Assembly: GCA_034509495.1 (NCBI GenBank)
Contig: CM067507.1
Coordinates: 9,817,716-9,881,715 of the forward strand
Direction: 5' to 3'
DNA: 64,000 bases
Source of the DNA: Acestrorhynchus altus
Taxonomy: Eukaryota > Chordata > Actinopteri > Characiformes > Acestrorhynchidae
The position numbers were made by a program, and so were the translations under genes. Of the stretch, positions 10,085-20,126 are shown one piece after another. The notes below the pieces were generated by a model. That model did no database searches. It had not been told where the DNA came from and worked only from the letters and a program-made list of their open reading frames with translations. Each line of letters begins with the position of its first letter. Position 1 is the stretch's first letter.

Positions 10085-10840
10085 TGTTACGGGTCTGCAA
10101 CCTAGGTGGGAAGTGACACGTAAACCCACCAGGGTTGAGACCTTATATGTTTTTTTTAACTCCCAGACGAAGCTGGGTGAACTCAAAAGCAGAAGGCTGG
10201 GCTGGTAAATGGGTGAAAGGTGCTTGTGAGTTTTAATGAGCAGAGCACTGGTGGAGGATTTAACCAGTGCTCTGAAAAGAAAAGGAAGAAAAGGGAAAAA
10301 AACAAAACAAAAAAATAAATAAATAATTGACACGGGATTTGAACCCCGACTAGGACACTTGAGAGGCGAACACGCTACCGAGTGAGCCAACTTGTCACCC
10401 AGGAAAAATCAGTAGGCAACCCAGCTTATGAACCTGGCAGAGAGGAGGGAACAAGGGTAAACAAAACTTCTCCTTCAAAAGGAGGACAAAGGCCAACCAA
10501 AAACCACTCCTGATTATAAGGAGGGAAAATAGAGAGGTGCTTCTCTTTAAAGAAGGAAGTTTGAAAGGTTCTAGAGTTTTTTTAAAAGAAAGGAAAAACA
10601 ACACTCCCCTTTTACAGGAGTGAAAGTGGAGGAGCACTCCTTTTTGTAAAGGAGGAGAAATTCTGGGTGCTTTCAGGCAGAGTTTTGGCATAGACACACC
10701 AAGACACCACACTGAGTGGAACATGAGGAAGCCTTAAATGGCCTCCACACACCTGATCTCAATCAGGCTGATTGTGGCCCTGATTGGTGGATGGCTGCCC
10801 TCTGGTGGCTGGGCGGCCACGGTGCAGGCGGCTCCTTACA
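10085..10840 (-). mobile_element. Solo LTR (756 bp) inserted in the gypsy RT
   Basis: The inserted block starts TGTTACGGG and ends CTCCTTACA on plus, so it has TG...CA ends in both directions. Read on minus it starts TGTAAGGAGCC and has a promoter-like CCATTTAAGGC about 100 bp in, then CCTCATG..CAGTG near the expected cap site. That is the layout of a gypsy-type LTR in reverse orientation. Removing it restores the RT reading across CATGG. It contains several TCCTTT/AAAGGA-rich imperfect repeats (10,460-10,650) and a tRNA-like segment. Confidence 0.75.
10328..10397 (-). other. tRNA-like segment inside the solo LTR
   Basis: Seventy bases on minus begin TGACAAG and end CGTGTCA, which can pair as a 7-bp acceptor stem with one mismatch. 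An A-box-like GGCTCACTCGGTAGCG and a B-box-like GGGGTTCAAATCCCG are correctly placed, and T-rich sequence follows on the minus strand. The anticodon arm pairs poorly (3 of 5), so this is probably a tRNA-derived relic (SINE head or captured tRNA), not a working tRNA gene. The anticodon cannot be assigned safely. Confidence 0.5.
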
Positions 10841-11280
10841 CATGGTGTATTTGGATGATATTCTTCTGTACAATGGTACATTTCAAGACCATCTTTCAAG
10901 TCTAGAGGAAGTGTTTTCAAGATGGCAGGATGGAAATTAAACCCCTCTAAGTGCCACCTTGCACAAAATCATGTGTTGTTCTTAGGCCACCTTTCTCAAC
11001 ATGGACTACAGCCTGATCCAAGAAACACAGATAAAGTCAAGAACTGGCCCACTCCTCAGTCCCCATCAGAAGTCAGAGCATTTGAGTGTTTATGTTTGTA
11101 CTATAGGCATTTTGTGCATAACTTTGCTAAACATGCAGCCCCTCTGAATCATCTAATGGGTAAGAATGTGCCATTTGAATGGTCAGTGAGTTGTGAAGAA
11201 TCATTCAATTATCTGAAAAGCATTCTATCCTCAGTTCCTGTTGTTGCCTTACCAGATTTTAGTGTGCCGTTCAAAGTGTT

Positions 11281-11560
11281 CACATTTGACCGTGAACTGT
11301 GGGCTATAGTTTGGGCTGTGAGGGAGTTTTGACACTACACTGGACTTACTTTCTTCACCATTGTTACAGACCATCGCCCGCTGTTGAGCCTGCGGCGCAT
11401 GGCTCTTGATAATGACCCAACTGGAAGGCGGGGCAGATGGATTTTGGAACTGGAACCATACAACTGGGACATTGTGCACAAAGACGGTCAACGTCACATG
11501 AATGCTGATGCTCTCTCCTGGTGGCCTGAAAGGGACTGCCCAGCTGACAGCGACACAGAC
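11281..11560 (+). pseudogene. Ty3/gypsy RNase H domain
   Basis: The translation shows RELWAIVWAVREF, then (after a stop) HYTGLTFFTIVTDHRPLLSL, RWILELEPYNWDIVHKDGQ and HMNADALSWWP. This is the C-terminal half of the Ty3/gypsy RNase H, with the TDH aspartate and the NxADALS signature. The N-terminal part is missing or fused at about 11,285. Confidence 0.8.
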
Positions 11561-11869
11561 TGCACAAACACTGTTGTGGGAATTAACACCATACATGCAG
11601 CAACACCAGAACCACAAGCACAAGGTCCGCTGCCCCTTGAGAGAGCTGGTACATCATCGGACAATGGGGTAGCAGCTGGGCAAAAATGAAAAAAAACAAG
11701 TGACTTGTCATCACTACTGGGACTGGCACATGATGTGGCAGCCTTAAAAGCCCTACAAGAGGCTAACTGGGACATTCAGGTGGTACTGAACTGGATGGAG
11801 AGCTCCCAAAAACCACCACAAGCTCGAATGAAGGGAGTCTCTAGGAGTTTGAGAAAGCTTTGGACTAGA

Positions 11870-12440
11870 ATTTGACCGACTGGGAGTATGTGATGGACTG
11901 TTGTGTCATTCAGACCTCTCTTCCCTCACTGGAAAACAACTCACACAGGTTGTGGTCCCTGCAGCCCTGGTCCCTGAAGTGTTGCAACAGCTGCATGGTG
12001 GTTCAGTCTCGGGCTCACTTTGCAGCTGACCATGTATGGGAACAGGCATGTCAAATCTGTTACTGGCCATCCATGTTCAGAGATATCAGGGACTGGTGCG
12101 AGCAGTGTAAAGCACGCCAAAGACGCCAATCCCAAGTGCCTCCACATTGGGCACAGATGGGAAGCTCTTCTACAGCACGGCCATTTGAGAGAGTGACAGC
12201 TGACCTTGTGGAGTTACCTGTGACAACCAGTGGAAATCAGTATGTACTAGTGGTGGAGGACTACTTCACCAAATTTGTCAACTTGTACGCACTGCCCAAT
12301 CACACCCTGACCAAAATGGACTGTCTAATATGTCTAATGAACAGGGTGAAAGTGGAAACACAGAGGTGCCGGTCACAGCTGGGGGCTGACTTAGAAGGGA
12401 ACACAAGCCTCCCAGTTATTTGAAGGACTTTGTTCTAGAT
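11870..12440 (+). pseudogene. Ty3/gypsy integrase, truncated
   Basis: The zinc-binding region appears as CQICYWPSMFRDIRDWCEQC. The core starts as FERVTADLVELPVTTSGNQY and VLVVEDYFTKFVNLYALPN, with the first catalytic aspartate in TADLVEL. After about 12,310 the core is lost. The rest of the DDE triad and the C-terminal domain are not visible before the purine tract, so about half of the integrase is deleted. Confidence 0.75.
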
Positions 12441-12604
12441 TAAAAAAAGGGGTTGTGTTGGTGATTGAATAGTGGTATGCAAGGGAATATCTTTAGTTAA
12501 AGAAGTTTGTTGTTGCCGGAAGTATTGTGCAATGAAAAAAAGTTCTGTATGTTCTATATGTAAATTTATAAACAGGGACATTTGTTTTTGAAAGGGGGGA
12601 CGTG

Positions 12605-12837
12605 TGTAACAGACTTTGTTATGTTTATGGAAAGGTTGACTGTTGAGAGTCTTGAATGTATTCTGTCCCTTTTGGCTTTCCATAGAAGGAGAGTGTTTTT
12701 TTCTGGGGCACGCCCAAGATGCGCGGAGCGCGGGAGAAGAGGGAAGCGCGGGAGAATTCAGTATAAAAAGTTGGTGACTCAGTCTCACCCCCGTCTCTGA
12801 TTTTTATTGTTCCTCAAAGTGCCAAAGATTGGTTACA
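12605..12837 (+). repeat. 3' LTR of Ty3/gypsy element
   Basis: It begins TGTAACAGAC and ends GGTTACA. It includes AGTATAAAAAGTTGGTGACT, a TATA-like promoter element also recognisable, with a change, in the 5' LTR. It is preceded by a purine tract and followed by the TSD ATAC. Confidence 0.8.
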
Positions 12838-12994
12838 ATACTATACAATATGTGCTAGAATTGCAGTAAAACTGATTTAGATTATTGCACTTGTTTTACT
12901 ATTATTTCACATAGTCCGGTTGTGTTGTGGTGATCAGGTTACTGGTTACTGCTCATTCCCATCCTCTGTCCTGCTGTTACCCCCATACCCGAGA

Positions 12995-13590
12995 CTGGTG
13001 AACATGGACTGATAAAAAATCCACAGGAGTTTCCTGCAGATATTATAGGAACGCAGCATCGGAAAGTACAGCCTGCTCACAACTGACTCCCTTTCTGTAC
13101 AGGTGGTCAGTGTTACATGTCCAGGCCTGCTTGCTGTTCAGCCACAGACAGAAGTAATCCACAGACTCCACCTCGACTCCCTTGATCAGAACTGGTTGTG
13201 ACTGTGGTCTGGACCTCCCATAGTCAATGACCAGCACCTCCTCTTTGAGGTGTTGAGCTGCAGATGGTTCCTCTGGTCCCTCACCAGGCTCCTATACTGT
13301 ACTCTTCTATCATACCTGATACACAACAATGTCTGTATCATCAGCAAACATCTGAATGTGACACAGCTCTGACTTGTGGCAGAAGTCTGCTGTGTACTGG
13401 GTGAAGAGAAGAGGAGCCAGCACCATGCCCTGGGGTGCTCCAGTGCTGCTGATCACAGTGTCAGAAATTATGTCCTTCAGCCTGACATACTGCAGCCTAT
13501 AATTGACATTGCTGGACATCCAGATGACTAGGCAGGGGTCAACTTGCATGCCATTCAGTTTGATCCCTGCCTGCGACAATATCCAGAACA
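12995..13590 (-). pseudogene. LINE RT fragment (CR1/Rex-like)
   Basis: The minus-strand frame 13,579-13,310 contains STGAPQGMVLAPLLFTQYTA and ADDTDIV, i.e. the GxPQG and (F)ADD RT motifs. The next frame (13,237-13,043) reads LVIDYGRSR, then NTDHLYRKG, the downstream RT region. Both are short and separated by a frameshift. No ends are visible. Confidence 0.75.
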
Positions 13591-13779
13591 GGATATTACA
13601 TATATTAACCCTTTAAGATTGTTTTTCAGACTTTCTGCAGGTCCCAGAAAGTGGATTAGCTGTTTGCTCCTGCTGAGTTTGATTGCCGTTTGGTGTAAGT
13701 TCTTAATTCTACACAAAAGCAGTAAGTACCCGTTTAACTATAACTGCTTCTGGGTTGTTTGCTTGCTCAGAGCATGGCA

Positions 13780-15640
13780 TGTTTAGTTTAAACCCCTTTT
13801 CCTCCCTCAGTGATAAAGATAGTGTTTGTGCTAAGTGTCAGATAATTCCCTCTCTTTTGGAAAAGGTAGATGAGTTAGTGGGAGAGCTAGCTAGTTAGTT
13901 GGCAGAGTCGCTTTAACAGCTGTTGACAAACCAGAGCCGAGATCAACCTGCAGACAGACAGGCTAAACTGATCTTCTGTGATCTGCTGAGGCATCACCTA
14001 GGTTTAACAGTAGTGGGACCTGTGCCCTGAATTAAAGCTAAACACAGAAAAACATCTTAAAAACGTGATCAATATCCAGACATCATATTCAAATTGTAAA
14101 AGTAACACATCAAACCTATATAAATAACAAAATAATAATTTTAGGAGATTTTAACATTCACTTTGAGAATGTAGACAATCCATTAAAAAAGGCTTTTACC
14201 TCAATCCTAGACTCTGTATGTATTATCCAGAATGTAACCTGCCCAACTCATTACTGTAATTACACTCTGGATTTGGTTCTGACCCTGGCTGTTTGCATAG
14301 ATAACTGAAATATTCTACGACAAACCTCAGCAATCTCAGATCATTATCAAATTTCTTATGAACTACAGATTAGCCAGAATGTATATACATCCCCTCGCTA
14401 TTGCATAAAGTGCTCAATAAGATCATCTACAGCTGAACAAATTATTGAACACCTCCCAGAATTATCGACCCCAGAGTTCGACAGTCAGCTGACTGTTTAC
14501 AGAATAACCTTAAATGAAGTTTAGACAGTGTAGCACCACTTAAGTAAACTGAGACAGAAGAAATAGAAGAAAATCATCCCATGGTATAATGATCAGACTC
14601 ATACATTTAAACAGCAGGAAGATTAGAGTGGAAATGGCGATCAAACAAGCTGGAAGTATTCCACTCGTCTTTAAATTACAGCCTTATTGATTATAGAATG
14701 GTTCTCACTAGAGCTCGCTCAGATTATTCATCCTCATTTATATAAAAAACAAAAACAGTCCCAGAGTACTCTTTGGTACGATCTCAAAATTGACAAAATT
14801 TCAGATTCCATCAAATTCCACTAGTAATATCTTTATTGACTTTTTCAGTTGCAAAATAGAAAATATTAGACAGAAAATTCAACCCATAATATTAAGTCCA
14901 AACAGTTTGTCATCTGGTGTGGCTGATATAGAACAAAATATAAATAAAGAAAAGTTGGAAAACTTTCACCCACTTCTGCAGTTAGAATTAGAGATAATTA
15001 TTTACTCCACAAATTCTGCCACCTGCTCTATAGATGCAATCCAATTGAACACATCTTTTAGTTTAGGTTACATACTTAAGCTTTTAAAGTATTTTAGGAC
15101 CACTACAGTTCAAGCTTTACATGCTACCCCTAGGCACAGTAATAAACAGACAGCTTTATCTTCCACTGTTGTGCAGACAATACTCAACAGTACATATCAG
15201 CCAAACCTGGTGATAAACCTAGATTAAAGAAAATGGAAGACTGCATACAAAATGTAAAATCTTGGATGTTGTGTAACTTCCTCCTTCTAAAAAATGACAA
15301 AATTGCAAGGAATAAATTATCAGACATAATGTTAAATCTGGCTGATTTCTCTGTTATAACTGGTTCTGCAGTCAATCTTGGTGGCATAACTGATTCAGAT
15401 GTATCATTTGACCAATAAACTGATTCAGATGCAAATGAACAAAATATCTTTTTTCATCTTTGTAATATTTCCATGTTAAGAAATCCCCTATCCTTGTACA
15501 ATGCTGAAAAACTATTGCATGTTTTCATCACCTCAAGGTTAAATAATTGCAGTTCAAGCAGGAACCTAAAGAGACATCAGTTGGTTCAAAATGCTGCCAC
15601 CAGTGTGAAATTCTTTTACTTGCATATAAATATATGCTCC
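13780..15640 (+). pseudogene. L2-like LINE with endonuclease and RT remnants
   Basis: On plus, an endonuclease segment near 14,140-14,350 reads ILGDFNIHFENVDNP and SDHYQISYEL (GDFN and SDH motifs of the AP endonuclease). Later, 15,185-15,610 resembles the RT C-terminal region: NVKSWMLCNFLLLKNDK, LSDIMLNLADFSV and DSDVSFDQ, then a stretch resembling LQLVQNAA. The central RT with the YADD box is deleted (a jump near 15,180-15,200). Many stops are present. Confidence 0.7.
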
Positions 15641-16390
15641 TGAGATCTAATTTCCCATTGTAATCATTCAGATCACAGGGTGGTGGTTTCCTACCCTGTT
15701 TCCTAGTTGTGGTTTCCTAGTTCTCAGAATTCAGAAGGCTTCAGATGGGGAAAGAACCTTGTCTTATAAAGCCCCCCAGGCTGATGAAATGCTAACCTTG
15801 GGCTCCCATTCCCCATCTGAGAAGGACCCTGAGTTCCTCAGCCACCATTTCACATTGGCTGCCTACTTTCTGGCTACTGGATCTGGACTAGTTGCACACC
15901 TGCTATCACCAACTATGTAGAAATGTACACAGATCCCAATTAGCTGCTACTGTTACTATTATGTCTACCATCAAACTAACACTACTTCAGTACACCTGAG
16001 TATTACAGCAGATGTGTGGTGATCCTGTGTGCCCTAACAAATTATGTGTAAATAGTTGACCAGAGGAGGATGGGCTGGTACGGTCACTGGGGAAGGTGTA
16101 TTGAGCAAAGAAGTAGAGATGTCTGCAGTGAAGGAGAAGGTGGGTGTACATGGGATGGTTGAACCGGTTGAAGAAGAAATTCATTTTGGCTTCTGCACTG
16201 TCCCCGCAGTGACTCTGGTCTTGTAGCCTATGATGTGCACCTTTCCCAGTGCACCCTCATGTTTTCCTCCACCTTCAGTTCTAACTTTCTCCTGTGTTAC
16301 AGTTAAAGTTGAAGTTTGATTCCATATTTTTTTAGTTACCAGAGAAAGAAACATTTTCTGCCATACAATTAACATGAAAATATTATATGC
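15640..16390. other. Unassigned intergenic sequence
   Basis: Probably the 3' untranslated part of the L2-like LINE, followed by unique-looking DNA. TTTCCTAGTTGTGGTTTCCTAG is a small local duplication at about 15,700-15,722. No gene is supported. Confidence 0.35.
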
Positions 16391-16391
16391 G

Positions 16392-16685
16392 TGTCATGTA
16401 TAGAGTCCTTGTTGCTTCTAACAACTGTGTTTTGGTCTGGTCTCTGCCCATTCCCAGCTGTGTCTCATGAATTGTCAATCCAGGTGTTAATTATCACGTC
16501 TCATATAATGTTATATCATTACATGTTATTTAAGTTCTACTGTTTGAGTCTGTCCTTGTCAGTCTTCTTGTCTACTCGTCTTTGCTCATCGTGATGTTAG
16601 AGTAAGTTTGTGCAATCTGTTAATAAATAAAACCCTGCACGTACTTCCGCCTCCACCTACCTCTGTAAGTTCTGCACACCTGACA
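16392..16685 (+). mobile_element. Probable solo LTR
   Basis: It starts TGTCATGTAT and ends CACCTGACA, and contains TCTGCCCATTCCCAGCTGTG and a polyadenylation-type AATAAATAAAACC near 16,622. Flanks are ATGCG on the left and ATGTG on the right, a 5-bp TSD with one CpG-type difference. Related sequence occurs on minus at about 32,500-32,807. No coding capacity. Confidence 0.55.
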
Positions 16686-17178
16686 ATGTGAAATGTTTAA
16701 ATACCTAGAAAATGTCCAGTACAATTAACAGCCTGTAAAATAAAATGCTTTGTTATACTGTGTACATTTCCGTTAAATGCCAAAGAAATAAAGGTTGTAA
16801 GGAAATTTGAGTAATATATTGTGAAATATCTGTTCAATCCTCACTGACTTTTGGTTATCTAAAAGTGTAGTACAACCAAATAACCAAATATAACCAAAAT
16901 TACAGAATAATATTACAGAAAAAAATAACTAGTTGTGAGTATGCCATCTTCTCTTGTGAACAATAGTTAATGGTGTTTCAATATAGTTTGAGATGATATG
17001 TATGCTTTTAGGAGCTGGTGCACAAGCAATGGTTGTGTGCCAAGTAAATGACAGACTTGTATTCTTTATGTCTTCTTTTGATGTTTCATATTTTGTACTG
17101 ACAGTATGGCAACTGAGTGAATTATGGAGGAGGAAATACAACAGCTTACAGAATTTGTGTCTTAAGAGTTGATAATGA

Positions 17179-17484
17179 GTGGCAGGAGCAAGGGGCAGCA
17201 CAACAGTGGTAGCTTCAGGTGTAATTCCTCCCTTTGTGGCTGAAGTTAATAGTAGTGCTCTTGTAACTGAACGGTTGGTATATAACCCTAGAGATAGAAA
17301 ATATCCAATGTTTAGGGGTAGGTCTGGCATTTGTATAAATGAGTGGGTGGAAGAAGAGCAAGCTAGTATGTGTGTTCATCATTTGGCTCCAGCTGGCCAA
17401 GCGTTTTTCCTTTTTGATCAAGAAGAAAAAACTTTTTATTTGCAGATGCCTGTGGTTGGGGTGTCTCAAATTGATACTGTTTAA
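17179..17484 (+). pseudogene. Retroelement gag-like fragment
   Basis: About 101 open codons. The centre, VYNPRDRKYPMFRGRSG, then INEWVEEEQASM and HHLAPAGQAFFLFDQEE, resembles the N-terminal gag domain found in fish LTR retroelements and related domesticated gag genes. The match ends just after FDQ, and no zinc knuckle or pol follows. It may be a gag relic; a domesticated gene is not supported because neither a clear ATG start nor conserved downstream exons can be seen. Confidence 0.5.
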
Positions 17485-17578
17485 TTAGCCTTGCTACAGT
17501 TCTATGATATTATTTGTGCACTTCAATTAATGTTTATATAATGATTGATTTTCACTGATACTAAATAAACCAGCCATT

Positions 17579-17748
17579 AGGGGTGTAGTTTGTGCACTTC
17601 TGGTGCTGGTCCCAAGCCCGGATAAATGGTGAGGGTTGCATCAGGAAGGGCATCCGGTGTAAAATTTGTGCCAAAACTGTAATTCGGTTCATAAATATGA
17701 TGATCCTCTGTGGTGACCTCTAAAGGAAGCAACCGAAAGAAGAAGAAG
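17579..17748 (+). mobile_element. LINE/SINE 3' tail
   Basis: It contains GTGCTGGTCCCAAGCCCGGA, GGAAGGGCATCCGGTGTAAA and a terminal AAAGAAGAAGAAGA. This is the conserved 3' end of widespread fish non-LTR elements; the exact family was not decided. No coding part remains. Confidence 0.6.
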
Positions 17749-19955
17749 ATTTTCACTTATACTAAATAACTTTTACATAGACTTTTATTAATAAAAGTGG
17801 CATTACCAGCCCAGTATGGACTATTGTATTCCCCTGAGGATGGGCGCGGGAGTCCTTCATAGGCTGACGTTGAGAAAACCCTGAGAAATCTAGAAAAGTA
17901 TTAATACCCCCAGCATTGAGCTGTGGAGCAGGGGAACTGTGTTCTTTGGAATTATGGTGCTCCATCCAGTACTTTTGGTATAAGATGGGGAGTTGGGAAT
18001 GAGATATTGTTGTCATCATTCAGAATCCTGAGCTCACTATGGCTCTTGTCCCTGAATCAAAACCTCACAGTAATGCGCCAAAATCTAATAAAAAAGACTG
18101 TCCTGTATAGTTACGCCAGTATAAATTTTTTTTTTATTAACCTTGATTTCAAAAGAAATAATGAATGAGCAGACAGTAGGCAGACACGCCAGGAGAGTGG
18201 AATGGGGGTCAATCTTCATCATCTTCAAATGGAAATTCTTCGACCGTGAGTAAAAATATAAGTATCTGTAGTAGATATACCTGGCTGTTACTGGTGGCAG
18301 AGCTCTAAGCTAGGAGCACTGCCATTCACAACCACAGTGAAACTAAACAGCCCCCCTTGCGGCGGTGTTTTCAGCGGAATGTTGCATTTATGTGTGGGTT
18401 GGGTGCAGAAAATGCGAAAGGAAAGTCTCAAAAACCCAAAATACTCGAGAGTAAATGAACAAAAATCAAACAACATCCACAAATACAGATGCACCATTTT
18501 ATAAATAAATTTTCATTTAGAGACTTCAGCTTTTAAAAAAATATGCAAGTGAATGTAAAAGAAATGCATTCAGTCTCATACAAATAATGATGTATGTATA
18601 AAAACTAGAAATGTATATTTATGAGCTTAACAGTATATGTACAAATGGCAGGTCGTGAGACACAGTGAAATGTATTTATTTGTGAACAGTGAAACGTATT
18701 TGTGATGTATGTATAATTTGTGGATTATCATTTACATTTTTGTCAGGGGTTTTGAGAATAATATCTCTCTTTATGAAAGTTTCTGATTGCATTCAAAAAC
18801 ATGTGCCTTAACCCCTTCTCTTCTGTGACTTCTCACAGATTTAGTAAGTGATAAATAATGTAAAGCAATGCAAACTGACTGAACAAAGTTAGCAGCAGTT
18901 TTGCCTCATGTACATACTTGTACAGCCGTCATTCTGTTTAAATCAGCTTTTGTTCCCCTTTTTGGGCATTTCATTAATAAATCTCTTTGCACTGGAACTT
19001 TTGGTGCCACTTGTCATGTAACTACCTTACACTCACAGTCCTTGGCAACTGGTCACACATAAAAACAAAACAAAACAAAAAAAACACCTTTTTGAGGCAT
19101 CCAACATCACACAGAGAAACAGAACAAATGAATTAATAGCCATCATATATTACCCTATGACCCTTCTGTATAAGCATATTGGCATTGGCAGGCATTTTCT
19201 ACAGGTCTACATTGTTTTTCAGTGAATTAGTTATTTATATTATTTTATTATTATTATATAAACCTTAACATAGTGTTTTGATCTCTTTGCATGGGAACAA
19301 AAGACTGCCCCACTTTGTGCATAGTGTGCACTGGTTGATAGACAAAATGTGAGACATGTGGTATTTAGAGCATGGCTTGGGGTTTGCCAGCTATGCAAAG
19401 GGCTATTTTAAACTCAGACAGTGTGCCTTCATTTTTAACCATGATCTGTCAAGTGATATCATATACTCTGTAGACATGTTGTACACACCTTTATATAACC
19501 ATATATGTTATAAAGCATACTGATGATCAGAAAATATGTGATATATAATATTCGTAATTCTAATTTACAATGTTATTTTTTCCCTGTATCCTTTTTGTTT
19601 GTCTTATTTTTTGAATGGTGAGTTGTTGTTGTTGTTATTATTATTACTGTAGTATACAATACTTTATATTAACGTTAAACTCAACAGTTTTATATTAATC
19701 TTAAACTCAACAGCTTTTGATTAAACAAATGAATGCTTATGGCTCACATAGGGCTAGATATACAGTGAAGGAGTGTCCCATTTCTTTTTTGTCATCCCCT
19801 AAAAATAAATGGGGTGATGTAGGAAGGTATTTTTTTCTGATGGCAAAGCCCAGAAATAGCTCATGAATGAGAGTGGAAAGAGTGAAGAAGCCCCCACAGC
19901 TATGACGTTTTCCATGACAAGGAATATTTTTGGCTAGTGTTGTCATCTCTCCATA
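17749..19955. other. Intergenic sequence upstream of the OTUD1-like gene
   Basis: It is AT-rich with no supported gene. A GC-richer patch at about 18,290-18,430 is unassigned. AATAAA-type words and an (ATT)n run at about 19,617-19,650 are present. Upstream regulatory elements could lie here but none can be named safely. Confidence 0.4.
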
Positions 19956-19963
19956 ACACAGTG

Positions 19964-19970
19964 TATAAAA
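19964..19970 (+). promoter_or_regulatory. TATA box of the OTUD1-like gene
   Basis: TATAAAA in the context GTGTATAAAAGAGGG lies 157 bp upstream of the chosen ATG. A start site about 30 bp downstream would give a 5' UTR of roughly 130 bp with no intron. A second TATATA-like word lies near 19,994. Confidence 0.6.
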
Positions 19971-20126
19971 GAGGGAGGCAAAGGGCAAATGCATATATAG
20001 AGCAACACCCTCACACACTACCCTAGTTTCTCTCTAAAGATTTTAATTACCATTTCTACTAGCAGTGGCAGCAAACCATCAGCAGAAGACTCAAGTTTTG
20101 CTAACACTGTGGAACGAGCTGGAAAT

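Larger units (their letters stand above)
9600..11330 (+). pseudogene. Ty3/gypsy reverse transcriptase, split by a solo LTR
   Basis: Before the insertion: HIRTGNQLLSKQRAYRTSP, AVIEESYSPWASPVVLVKKK, RWRLCVDYRRLNSV, WFSMLDFSNGYWQVEV and GLYQWRSMPMGLSNSPATF, i.e. RT motifs 1-4. After the insertion (from 10,846): MVYLDDILLYNGTF with the YxDD catalytic aspartates, LNPSKCHL, FLGHLSQHGLQPDP and the connection domain up to VPVVALPDFSVPF. At least three stops lie in the first half. Near 11,285 the frame jumps into RNase H, which suggests a small deletion. Confidence 0.85.
7584..12837 (+). mobile_element. Ty3/gypsy LTR retrotransposon, defective, interrupted by a solo LTR
   Basis: Matching TG...CA LTRs flank gag, protease, RT, RNase H and integrase in that order, the arrangement of Ty3/gypsy. 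A 4-bp duplication ATAC flanks it (7580-7583 and 12,838-12,841). A purine tract, GAAAGGGGGGA, lies just before the 3' LTR at about 12,590. Every gene carries stops or frameshifts, integrase is truncated, and RT is split by a 756-bp solo LTR. Confidence 0.85.

Noticed and set aside
10080..10848. 8-bp duplication CATGGTGT as a hAT transposon insertion
   Set aside because: The block has TG...CA ends and LTR-like promoter sequence; the extra 3 bp are explained by the LTR starting with TGT. No hAT-type terminal inverted repeats were seen.
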